NCBI RefSeq assembly: GCF_000170895.1
Contig: NZ_ABCS01000023.1
Location: 50,781-114,780, forward strand
Direction of reading: 5' to 3'
Source: Plesiocystis pacifica SIR-1
GTDB taxonomy: Bacteria; Myxococcota_A; Polyangia; Nannocystales; Nannocystaceae
Length of the DNA stretch: 64,000 bases
Shown here: in pieces, positions 17,679-27,755 of the stretch
Layout of the letters: every line of letters starts with the position of its first letter
Position numbering within the stretch: position 1 is the stretch's first letter
Translations under genes and position numbers: made by a program
Notes under the pieces: generated by a model
The model's input: only the letters and a program-made list of their open reading frames with translations
Databases searched by the model: none
What the model was told of the DNA's origin: nothing

Positions 17679-17723
17679 GCCGTCGTGGACGACGCCACGC
17701 CCTCCCTGCCCCACGTCCACGAC
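17679..17723 (-). repeat. Dispersed repeat copy C (42-bp hairpin), starting right after a stop codon
   Basis: On the reverse strand GTCGTGGACG is the sequence straight after the TGA of the lipoprotein gene. It forms a 10-bp stem with CGTCCACGAC across a 22-base loop. All 42 bases equal 7378-7419, and the flanking GCC is shared too. Only this stem module of the repeat is present here. The position fits a terminator or mRNA 3'-end structure. Confidence 0.75.
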
Positions 17724-18659
17724 TCAGTTCGACTTCTTGGGCTTTTGTGACTTCTTCTTCGAGGACTTCTTCTTCGTCGGAGACTGGGCGGGCTTCTTCG
17801 CGTCTTTTTTACCCTCGTCCTCGGGCGCCTCGTCGACGTAGGCCGAGTCGTCCTTGGCCGGCTCGTCGGCGATGGAGCTGCGCTTTTTCTGGGCGATGCG
17901 AGCCCGGCGGGCCGCGTCGTGGTCCCAGGTGTCGACCTTGCCGTCGCCGTTGATGTCGTAGCCGATGCGGTCGATCTGCTTACCCAGGTAGTAGGTGAAC
18001 ATGTCGGCCCGGCCGTCGGCGTCGCGGTCGGTCTCGACCCGGACCAGGCGGCCGTCGTCGTAGATGCGCCACGAGTCGGCGAAGCCGTCCTGGTTGAGGT
18101 CCATCTCGTCGCGCACGAGCTTGCCCTGCTCGTAGTAGCGGCCCATGTCGATGCGGCCGTCGAAGTCCTGGTCGTACTGCTCGCGCTCGACGTCCCCGCC
18201 AGGGGTGTAGTGGATGAAGGCGTCGAGGCGGCCGTCGAAGTTGAGGTCGGCCTGCTTGCAGGTGATCTTCTCGCCGCCCGCGTCGCTGCCGTAGAGGGTC
18301 ACGAGATCGGCGTAGCCGTCCTGGTTGACGTCGACCTGGTGCTTGCGCTTGTTGGTCGCGTCGCAGCGCTCGCCGTCGACGGTCAGGTAGACGAGATCCC
18401 GCGCGTCGCGGTTGCGCCCGCGGGTGGTGTCGGGCTCGGCCTCGCCCGCCTCGCCGGGGCCGTCGTCCGCTCCCCCGGAGCCGCCTCCCTTGTTGCCCTT
18501 GCCGCTCTTTTTTGAGCCGCCCTTGCCAGCGTCGGCGCTGTCGCCGGGGGAGTCGGTGTCGCCCTTGTTGCCCTTGTTCTTGCAGCCCCCACCCAGGAGG
18601 AGGGTCGAGGCGGCGAGCAGGGCGACCAGAGCGGGGGCGCGGCGATGGGCGTTGAGCAT
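17724..18659 (-). CDS. Lipoprotein with EF-hand-like DxDxDG repeats
   Basis: 311 residues. A signal peptide ends at LLLGGGC (lipobox, near residue 26), then a Lys/Gly/Ser linker. The middle holds at least five Asp-rich loops: DVNQDGYAD, DLNFDGRLD, DQDFDGRID, DLNQDGFAD, DRDADGRAD and DINGDGKVD. These resemble calcium-binding loops of dockerin and thrombospondin type-3 repeats. The tail is Lys/Ser-rich (KKKSSKKKSQKPKKSN), perhaps for contact with anionic surface polymers. Probably a calcium-binding envelope protein. A GTG two codons earlier (18665) is an alternative start. It is divergent from lepA. Repeat copy C abuts its stop. Confidence 0.75.
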   Translation of the reverse strand: MLNAHRRAPALVALLAASTLLLGGGCKNKGNKGDTDSPGDSADAGKGGSKKSGKGNKGGGSGGADDGPGEAGEAEPDTTRGRNRDARDLVYLTVDGERCDATNKRKHQVDVNQDGYADLVTLYGSDAGGEKITCKQADLNFDGRLDAFIHYTPGGDVEREQYDQDFDGRIDMGRYYEQGKLVRDEMDLNQDGFADSWRIYDDGRLVRVETDRDADGRADMFTYYLGKQIDRIGYDINGDGKVDTWDHDAARRARIAQKKRSSIADEPAKDDSAYVDEAPEDEGKKDAKKPAQSPTKKKSSKKKSQKPKKSN

Positions 18660-18946
18660 GGGCACCGAGTGGGAAGGGTAGGCCGGCCTCGGTGGGGGAG
18701 CAAGACAGGAATTCGCCCGTTTAGCCGCAACTGGAGTGGCCTGAGCCGAACTTTGTGCCTCCGTGAAGGCCGCCCGGTGGTCTGGCCATGCACTCGACCC
18801 GGCGGTCTCGCGGGCCCGGCGCTCGCGGGCGGGGTCGGCGGAGGATCTGGAGGCAGGCGCGGCTGAACACCTGCCCGCGCAGACCTGAACGCCCGGTTCG
18901 GCAAGGCCCCAGCGATGTGGTAGTAGGCCCGCCCGAGCCCCCCGCC

Positions 18947-20775
<1,829 letters not shown>

Positions 20776-20776
<1 letters not shown>

Positions 20777-23271
20777 TGAACGAAAGCGGCGAGCCAGAGG
20801 CCAACATGAAGGGCAGCGCCGCGCGCGCAAACCGCAAGCGCGACGTCGACGAGACCGCTGAGGCCGATCCGGCGGCGTCCCGCTCGGCGCCCGTTCGCTC
20901 GGCAGGGCACGTGCGCTCGGGCGCGCGCATGTTGATCAAGGAGGCCAACAAGATCCTCCGCAAGCACCGCGAGCGCATCCCCGAGAAGGTCGTCGAGGAG
21001 ATCGAGGCGACGGTCACGGCCATCGAGGCGCTGCGCGAGCAAAAGCCCAACGAAGACCTCGTCGAGCTCGAGTACAAGGCCGAGCACCTCGACGAGCTGC
21101 TCCACCAGCACGCCTCCTTCGCCCGCAAGAGCGCGCTGCGGGACTCCCTCGAGAACATCGTGATCGCCATCGGCGTGGCCCTGGCCGTGCGCTCGGCGGT
21201 CTACGAGCCCTTCCAGATCCCCAGCGGATCGATGATGCCCACGCTGCGGGCGGGCGATCACATCTTCGTCAACAAGTTCCGCTACGGCGTCCAGGTCCCG
21301 CTGACCACGACCATCGTCGGCGAGGACCTGCTCGCCGGGGTCGCGCGCGGCGAGGTCATCGTGTTCCGCTACCCCCTCGACGAGTCCCAGGACTTCATCA
21401 AGCGGGTCATCGGCCTGCCCGGGGACACGATCCGGGTCAACACCGACCGCCGACGCATCGAGCTCAAGCGGGCAGGGGAGGAGGAGTTCGCGGCCATCGA
21501 GCGCGAGCGCCTCGACGACGTCCGCTGCCTCGAGGAGGGCTCGACGGAGCCCATGGACAACTGCTCGGTGTTCCGCGAGACCCTCGACGGGCGCAGCTAC
21601 CAGGTGCGCTACCGCGACGATCAGCGGTCCATGGACGCCAGCACCCGGACCTTCGTGGTGCCCGAGGGCCACCTGCTGGTCATGGGCGACAACCGCAACG
21701 CGTCCCACGACTCCGTCGCCTGGACCGTGGTCGCCGACTCGGTCACGGCCAAGGGCCTGATCTCGCGCATCGACATCCGCGACCTGGCCAAGGACCACCA
21801 GGAGGGGCGCATCGAGCTGCGCGACGAGGACAAGTTCATCGTCGCCAACGACGACGCCAACCAGGATCAAGCGCGCTACGTCGCCGAGCGGCCCTCGGAG
21901 GCCCACGGCCTGGCGCTGGAGGCCTGGCGCGCGCCGCCCGTGGATCCGGCCGCGACCTTCGCCAGCTTGGCCCACCACTACGGCGCCAACGAGCGCGTCG
22001 AGCTCAGCGCGCTCATCGAGAACGCCCGGCTGACCGATCGGGAGCGCGAGCGCCTCGAGGCCCTCAGCGAGGAGCTGGGCGAGTTTCGCTTTGGCAAGAA
22101 CGGGGCGGTCTACGAGGCCGTGTTCCGCCCGCCGGGGGTCGAGGACGCGATGTTCCGGCTGCACTGCGGGGTCAAGCGTTGCGAGCGACGCTCCGAGGTC
22201 GCCGACCGCATCGCGCGGATCGTCGAGGCCTACGAGGCCAACCCCGACTACGACTCCCGCGAGCTGCTCGTGCGCGAGCCGGGCCGGCCGACGACCTTCC
22301 CGGGCCGCGGCAAGGCCGACGAGCGCTACCTCGAGCGGCGCTTTGGCACGGGCGGCAAGGTGGGGAAGGGCGTGCGCCTGCGCGCGTGGCGAAAGCCTCA
22401 CGAGGGCGTGGAGGTCCTGCGCGACGCCGTGCTGGCCGAGTTCGGCGCTGGACCGGTCGCCGAGGCCATGGGCCTCGAGAGCGAGCCGCCCGTTCAGGCC
22501 CGGGCCGTCAGCGGCGTGGGTGCCGAGGGTCCCGAGGCGCAGACCTGGTCGATCCCGGCGCCCAGCGGCGGGTGGACGTTGGTCCACGCCGACGCCGATC
22601 GGGGCGTGCTGTTCGCCCTCGAGTGCGGGACGATTCGGTGCGGCGAGGAGGCCCAGGCCGTCGAGCTGGCCACGACCATCGCTGGCCGCGTTCAGACGGT
22701 GCTCACGGAGGCCGAGCGCCTGCCAGAGCTGCTGACCCGCGCCGACGTTGGCGGGCTGCCGGAGGTGCCGGTGCCGGGCAAGCACGCCAGCGAGTCTGGC
22801 GCGGAGGTGGGGCATCCGTACTACTGGGATCACCTGGCGTTCCGCGGCGCCGTGTTGGCCGACAGCCACTCCATCGCGCTGTCCGTGCTGCGCAGGCCCG
22901 AGCAAGGCCTCGAGGCCGCCGCCCAGGAGTTCGTGTCGACGCTCGGGTCGAACTCCGACGAGGCGCCGGAGCCCGTCGACGGCTTGGGCCCGAGCGCGTG
23001 GTACGCCCACGGGCCCAACGGCCACGGCTACGTCTTCGTCATCGCGGAGACCGAGCTGGTCGTGTCGCTGCGGTGCCGCACCGGGCTGTGTCCCGATCGG
23101 GACACGGCGCGGAAGTTCGCCGAGCGGGCCTACGACAAGGGCCTCGACACGGACAACTTCCTGCAAAAGGGCGTCAGCAAGCCCAGGCCCTTCGTGCCGC
23201 GCGGAAACGTGAAGGGGCGGGCCGAGGTCATCTGGTGGCCGACGAGTCGGTTCTGGACGCCGATCGACTGA
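20776..23271 (+). CDS. lepB: Signal peptidase I with long N- and C-terminal extensions
   Basis: 831 residues, against 200-350 for most S26 peptidases. About 125 charged, helical residues come first, then one membrane span (NIVIAIGVALAVRSAVYE) and the catalytic part: Ser152 in IPSGSMMPTL, Lys209 in FIKRVIGLPGD, and GDNRNASHDS near residue 305. The usual preprotein-cleaving Ser/Lys dyad is thus intact. After about residue 350 there are some 450 further residues. In them a module recurs three times: a beta-like run ending in a CX4C pair (LHCGVKRC, LECGTIRC, LRCRTGLC) followed by an amphipathic helix. These periplasmic modules are not part of any signal peptidase I known to me. Confidence 0.9.
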
Positions 23272-23486
23272 GCGGGCGCCGTCCGTGAGCGCTGGATCGT
23301 CGTCAGCGGGCGTCTGACGGGCTCTACGGCGGTTTTGCGCCGTACCGAGGCCCCTGGGGCGTTCCAGATAAAAGACCGATAAGGTAGATTATGTAAAGTA
23401 GGATGTCGATGAAGTCGGAGGACGCGGTGCGGCAGTTCCGCTGTAAGCTAATGGGCAGACCTCCCCGTTTGCCCCGCCAGGACGCC

Positions 23487-24248
23487 ATGCACCGACTTCA
23501 CCTGCCGATCCACGAGCCTTGCCACGAGAACTGGGACGCGATGGACCGCGAGAGCGACGCTCGGCGCTTTTGCGACGTGTGCACCAAGGAGGTCCACGAC
23601 CTGTCGTCGATGACCGAGCGCCAAGCCCGGAAGGTCTTGAAGGTCGAGAGCGCCAAGGGCCGGGTCTGCGTCCGCTACCGGACGCAGCGCGACGGCGGGA
23701 TCCTGTTCCGGACCGAGACCACCGCGGCGCCCTCGCTGTGGCAGGCCACCTTGGCGGCCGCGTCCATGGCCCTGGTCATGCTGACCGGCTGCGCGGATGT
23801 CGAGCCTTCGGAGATCCTCGATGACAAGTGCGTCTACGAGCGCGGCCCGCTGAGCTTCGAGCTCGCCCGCGGTCAAGGCACCTGCCCCGCGGCCGAGGAG
23901 CTCGAGATGATGGGCGACGTCGCCGTGCCCGAGGAGGTCATGGGCAAGATCGCGGTCGACCCGGAGCCGACCGAGCCCGATCCCGAGCCCGTCATGGGTG
24001 AGGCGCCTACCGAGGAGCCCTGTGACTCGAGCGACAAGCCCGAGGATCCTGAGGTTCCGGCGGTTCAGGGCGAGATCGAGATGATGGGCGACGTGGCTTA
24101 CGAGCCCGATCCGCCCGAGCCCAAGCCGGAGAAGGACCACGTGCGAATGGGCAAGATCGCCGCGCCCGTGGATCCTGATGTTCCGGCGGATCCGGACGCG
24201 TCCAAGCTCGAGTTTGCGCCCGATCCCGACGGTCCGCGTCGGCTGTGA
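23487..24248 (+). CDS. Envelope protein with an N-terminal Cys box and MGDVA/MGKIA repeats
   Basis: 253 residues from an ATG at 23487 with AGGA just upstream; an ATG at 23403 would add 28 residues. The start (LPIHEPCHENWDAM, then RFCDVCTKEVHDLSSMT and GRVCVRYR) is a Cys-containing box, probably metal-binding or redox-sensing, that I have seen ahead of membrane spans in other bacteria. One hydrophobic segment follows (LWQATLAAASMALVMLTGC). The rest is Pro/Glu/Asp-rich and holds a duplicated pattern: ELEMMGDVAV..MGKIAV and EIEMMGDVAY..MGKIAA. It ends 6 bases before the stop of the opposing AgmX-like gene. An AT-rich stretch at 23369-23400 could be the promoter. Function unknown. Confidence 0.65.
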   Translation: MHRLHLPIHEPCHENWDAMDRESDARRFCDVCTKEVHDLSSMTERQARKVLKVESAKGRVCVRYRTQRDGGILFRTETTAAPSLWQATLAAASMALVMLTGCADVEPSEILDDKCVYERGPLSFELARGQGTCPAAEELEMMGDVAVPEEVMGKIAVDPEPTEPDPEPVMGEAPTEEPCDSSDKPEDPEVPAVQGEIEMMGDVAYEPDPPEPKPEKDHVRMGKIAAPVDPDVPADPDASKLEFAPDPDGPRRL

Positions 24249-24254
24249 TGCCCC

Positions 24255-25484
24255 CTACCCGCCGGTGAGCTCGACGCGTTGGGCCACCTTTCCTGGCCGC
24301 CCGGCTTTCGCCGCGGCGGCCTTGCGCGTCTCGGTGGCGGCGGCGATGCAGCGCTTGGACTTGGCGGACAGCTGGGCGCCGGAGACCTTGGCGCGAACGA
24401 CCCGGCCGTCCTCGAGCACGCTGTAGTCGAGCTCGAAGGAGCGCGCCTTCTCGCCGTGGAGACACTTCGCCCAGGCGTTGCGCCGCGAGTTGGCCACGCG
24501 TTGCGCGAAGTTCGCGTCGATTCCGCCCTCCACGCGCGTCGAGACCACTCGGATTTGAGGCTCCTCGGACGCCTCCGGTCGAGGTCGCAGCGGAGCACCA
24601 GATCGAATCGCCTCGCTGGCGACGCCCCCTCCCCGTCCGCTGCCGACCAGGCCGAGGCCCGCGACGGGGGCGTCGTCGATCGAGCCGCCGGTCATCGAGG
24701 CCCACAGCGCGCCATCGTCGACGTCCGGGTCGAAGTTCGCCGCGACGAGGACTTGGGAGGCCTCGAAGGCCTCTTCGGCTTCGGGCATGACCCCCAACAC
24801 GCCCGCTTCGCGGGCTGCCTCGACGGGGTCTTTGTCGCGTCGGAGCGCTGGCGCGTTCTTCCTCTGGCGGACCCGACCCGTTCGGAGATCGGGGTCCACG
24901 GCGGCCAAGTCGTCCGGTTGAGCGGGGCGGACGGGCTTTGGGGGAGCTCGCCGCGGCTCGGACGAGGGCTGCACGGCCGCGCGCGGCGGCGAAGGTGCGG
25001 TCTGCACTCGCCTAGTCTCCTCGGGTCGAGGCTCGTCACGCACGATGTAGGCGAGGTAGGGCGCGACCTCTGCCTCGAGCGGAGGGAGCTGGGTCTCGGC
25101 GATCCGTCCGGTGAGAAACAGGAAGGTCACCACGAGCAGCGCGGAGCTGGAAAAGCTCAGCCACCACCCGAGATCGAGGGGCCGGCGCCCGAACTCGAGC
25201 TCGGGCCGAGCCTCGCAGCCGACCTCGATGGTCAGCGCCCCGAGCTCGATGCAAGTCCGCTCGCCCCTCCCCATGGCGACGAGCGCCCCAGTGCCGGGCC
25301 GAGCGAGCACGGCCCCGTCTGCGGTCGCCATCACCAGCCGGTGGAGATCCGGCGTCGCGTAGGTCAGATCGGCCGTGGGCGCCTCGCCGAGGGTGAAGCT
25401 CTGGCCCGGGCGCAGCTGGGTGACCTGGGTGATGGTGCCCGCGAAGGAGACTCGGACCTCTGTACACAGCTCGGACCCCGCCAC
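24255..25484 (-). CDS. AgmX/PglI C-terminal domain protein (TonB-like, gliding-motility family)
   Basis: 409 residues from a GTG. The first 110 have an FHA-like beta pattern (LRPGQSFTLGEAPTADLTY). One membrane span follows (WWLSFSSSALLVVTFLFL). A Pro/Arg-rich linker and a Gly motif (GLGLVGSGRGGG) lead to the C-terminal domain with two Cys and the pattern NAWAKC..FELDYSVLEDGRVVRAKV..RCIAAATE. That architecture is the one of myxobacterial AgmX/PglI proteins, which resemble TonB in spanning the periplasm with a Pro-rich arm. It could belong to a motility or outer-membrane energisation complex; no ExbBD-like genes are adjacent. Confidence 0.75.
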   Translation of the reverse strand: MAGSELCTEVRVSFAGTITQVTQLRPGQSFTLGEAPTADLTYATPDLHRLVMATADGAVLARPGTGALVAMGRGERTCIELGALTIEVGCEARPELEFGRRPLDLGWWLSFSSSALLVVTFLFLTGRIAETQLPPLEAEVAPYLAYIVRDEPRPEETRRVQTAPSPPRAAVQPSSEPRRAPPKPVRPAQPDDLAAVDPDLRTGRVRQRKNAPALRRDKDPVEAAREAGVLGVMPEAEEAFEASQVLVAANFDPDVDDGALWASMTGGSIDDAPVAGLGLVGSGRGGGVASEAIRSGAPLRPRPEASEEPQIRVVSTRVEGGIDANFAQRVANSRRNAWAKCLHGEKARSFELDYSVLEDGRVVRAKVSGAQLSAKSKRCIAAATETRKAAAAKAGRPGKVAQRVELTGG

Positions 25485-25616
25485 CGCTCGTGTTCACGCT
25501 CGATCCCGCGTTCGGGTGTGAGCCAGATGTGATGGCGCGAGTGCCCCCGAGTGTCGCCAACAACGACGAGAGCCCGCCAGCTTCCGCCGACGGGCTCGTC
25601 CTTCGAAGTTTGAGCT

Positions 25617-25689
25617 TGCGCCCGGCAGGGTTCGAACCTGCGGCCTCAGGATTAGGAATCCTGCGCTCTTCCGGCTGAGCTACGAGCGC
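25617..25689 (-). tRNA. tRNA-Arg (anticodon CCT)
   Basis: On the reverse strand the acceptor is GCGCTCG/CGGGCGC (one G-U pair), the anticodon arm is CAGGA-TTCCTAA-TCCTG with anticodon CCT (reads AGG), and the T arm is GCAGG-TTCGAAC-CCTGC. CCA is not encoded. A weak hairpin (AGCCCG/CGGGCT) follows at about 25570-25596 without a T-run. Confidence 0.95.
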
Positions 25690-25754
25690 GCGCCCCGGAG
25701 TGTGGACGGCCCTTTGGCTCGACGCAAGTCGCCGACAAAAAGTAGATTGCGGCC

Positions 25755-26918
25755 GTGGCCGGCGCTCCACCTCCCTCGCCTCGGGCCTTGCCCCGGGCCT
25801 CGCGCGGCTTCGCGGCCACGCTCGCGCCGGCGCTCGCGGCCGTGATTACCTGGGGGATCTTCTCGTTCGCGGCCGCCGAGGAGAGCCTGGCGATGCGCCG
25901 CGGGCTGGTGTTCGCCAGCGGGCCGCTGATCCTGCTCGCGGGGCTGCACGCCCGGCTGTTTGGCTTTCTCCACGCCCCCGAGCGCATGCGCCTGCTCCCC
26001 CTCCCCCTCCGCGCGCGCGCGCACTGGCGCAGCGCGACCCGGGAGCACGGCCCGGGGCTGCTGTGGTCGGGGGTGCTCGGGTGCGCGGCGGTGGGGCTCT
26101 CGGGCGGGGACTCGGCGGGGGCGCTGGCGGTGGAGTTCGCCGGCTTCGTGGTCATGGCGGCGCTCGTCGAGCCGGCCATCGCCGGGGCGGCGGCGCTGCT
26201 CGGTCGGCGCTTTGAGGACGGCTCGTCTCTCGCGGATATCCAGCGCAGCGCGGGCGGTGGATGGACGACACCGGAGGCCGTCGTCCATCTCTATGCCCCT
26301 GCGCTGGGCCTGGGCCTGGCGGCGTTGTTGGCCTTGCCCGGGCAGCTGACTTGGGAGCGCTGGGTCGACGGCAAGGCCCTCGAGGCGCAGCACGTCGCCC
26401 TGAGTCTGGTCCCCGTGGCGATCGGCGTCGGGCTGCGCTTGGCCGCGGGCTGGGCGTACGCGCAGGGCCTGTGGGAGGCCGTCCCGCGCCTGGCCGAGGC
26501 GACCGTCACCCTGGCCGGCCCGCCGACGCCCGAGCACGAGCCGGCCTGGCTGCGGATCCTCGGCCCCCGGATGTCGCCGTGGAGTCGGTTGATGGCCACC
26601 CAGTTTTGGCGCCTCGCTCCCCTCCCCGGCCTGCGTCTGGGCGCAGTCCTCGGGTTGGCCGTGGTGTTCGCGCTGCGCGGAGATCCACCAGGCGTGGTCG
26701 GGGTGGCCCTGGCCGCCGTGGCCGTGGGGATCTGGGCTGCTCCCCTCGGCCCGATGCTCCGTCAACGTCACGCGCGGGCGCGGCTGGCGGGTTCGCTGCC
26801 CTTGCCGGCGGGACCTCGCCAGGGCCGCGGGCGGTCTGCAGCTTTGCTCTTTGCGGCTCCGGCGGTGATTCTCACGCTCGTCGTGGCGCTGCGGGTGGCC
26901 CTTGCGGGTTCGGTCTAA
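25755..26918 (+). CDS. Polytopic membrane protein of unknown function
   Basis: 387 residues from a GTG. About eight hydrophobic segments can be seen (for example LAPALAAVITWGIFSFAA, GLVFASGPLILLAGLHA, LGLGLAALLALPG, LGAVLGLAVVFAL, LLFAAPAVILTLVVAL), with Arg/Pro-rich loops. No transport or enzymatic motif is recognisable; permease subunits of ABC exporters have similar composition but there is no ATPase gene beside it. It starts 66 bases after tRNA-Arg on the opposite strand. The product is also unusually rich in Ala, Leu and Gly. Confidence 0.7.
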   Translation: MAGAPPPSPRALPRASRGFAATLAPALAAVITWGIFSFAAAEESLAMRRGLVFASGPLILLAGLHARLFGFLHAPERMRLLPLPLRARAHWRSATREHGPGLLWSGVLGCAAVGLSGGDSAGALAVEFAGFVVMAALVEPAIAGAAALLGRRFEDGSSLADIQRSAGGGWTTPEAVVHLYAPALGLGLAALLALPGQLTWERWVDGKALEAQHVALSLVPVAIGVGLRLAAGWAYAQGLWEAVPRLAEATVTLAGPPTPEHEPAWLRILGPRMSPWSRLMATQFWRLAPLPGLRLGAVLGLAVVFALRGDPPGVVGVALAAVAVGIWAAPLGPMLRQRHARARLAGSLPLPAGPRQGRGRSAALLFAAPAVILTLVVALRVALAGSV

Positions 26919-27115
26919 GTCTTCGGAGTCAAAGGGCTTTTTGGTGTGGGGTGAAAGCCTGACCTGAAGGCTTGGTGGCCAAGCGAACGCGCTCGTCACA
27001 GGTGAGAGGTCTGCGCCTGGCTCCGACGACTGAATACTGGTAGGCATCGCCCCGTCTGCCGAACCGCGACGCGACGCTTCGCATCTCGCTTCGTGACCGT
27101 CATCCGAGACACGCC

Positions 27116-27748
27116 ATGACTGGACTTCGTGCCCGCTTGCTCACCCTGACTCTGACTGGCCTCCCCGTGCTCGTGGCGGCCCCGATCGCGCTGAGCCCGG
27201 CGCCCGCGAGCGCGGCCGATAGCGCAATCGACGCGTTCAAGGCCAAGCACGAGGCGGTGGTCAAGCAGGTCAAGGCCGGGGCGAGCGACGCCGAGATCCA
27301 GGCCAAGGTCGACGGCCTCCTCGACTACGACTGGCTGGCGACCGCGGCCCTCGGTGGCCCCAAGAACTACGCCAAGGTCTGCGGCGAGCACTGCGACGAG
27401 TTCGAGGACCTGCTCACCCGGCTCATCCGCGAGAACTACCTGCGGATGATCCGCAAGGCCGAGAAGCACCCCGTCGAGTACCTGGGCCAGGTCGAGGGCC
27501 GCAACGGCATCTACAAGGTCTCCACGCGCATCAAGGTCGAGAAGAACGGCCGCGAGCAGACCGTGACCGTCGACTACGTCATGCACCAGACCAGCGGCGG
27601 CTGGAAGGTGCGCGACATCATCACCGACGACGTCAGCCTCGCGCGCACCTACAGCTACGAGTTCAACAAGATCGCCAAGAAGGAAGGCATCGAGGGGATC
27701 ATCTCGAAGCTGCAGGGCAAGCTCGCCAAGCTCGAAGCCAAGGGCTGA
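27116..27748 (+). CDS. MlaC/Ttg2D-like periplasmic phospholipid-binding protein
   Basis: 210 residues with a cleavable signal peptide ending PAPASAADS near residue 34. The pattern matches the MlaC family: LLDYDWLATAALGG, then LLTRLIRENYLRMI, TVDYVMHQTSGGWKVRDIITDDVSLARTYSYEF, where VRDI..DG-type segments and the YR-type ending are typical. MlaC shuttles phospholipids between the outer and inner membranes with the MlaFEDB transporter, which is not encoded in this window. It is 7 bases upstream of the next gene, so the two are probably co-transcribed. Confidence 0.85.
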   Translation: MTGLRARLLTLTLTGLPVLVAAPIALSPAPASAADSAIDAFKAKHEAVVKQVKAGASDAEIQAKVDGLLDYDWLATAALGGPKNYAKVCGEHCDEFEDLLTRLIRENYLRMIRKAEKHPVEYLGQVEGRNGIYKVSTRIKVEKNGREQTVTVDYVMHQTSGGWKVRDIITDDVSLARTYSYEFNKIAKKEGIEGIISKLQGKLAKLEAKG

Positions 27749-27755
27749 ACGGATT

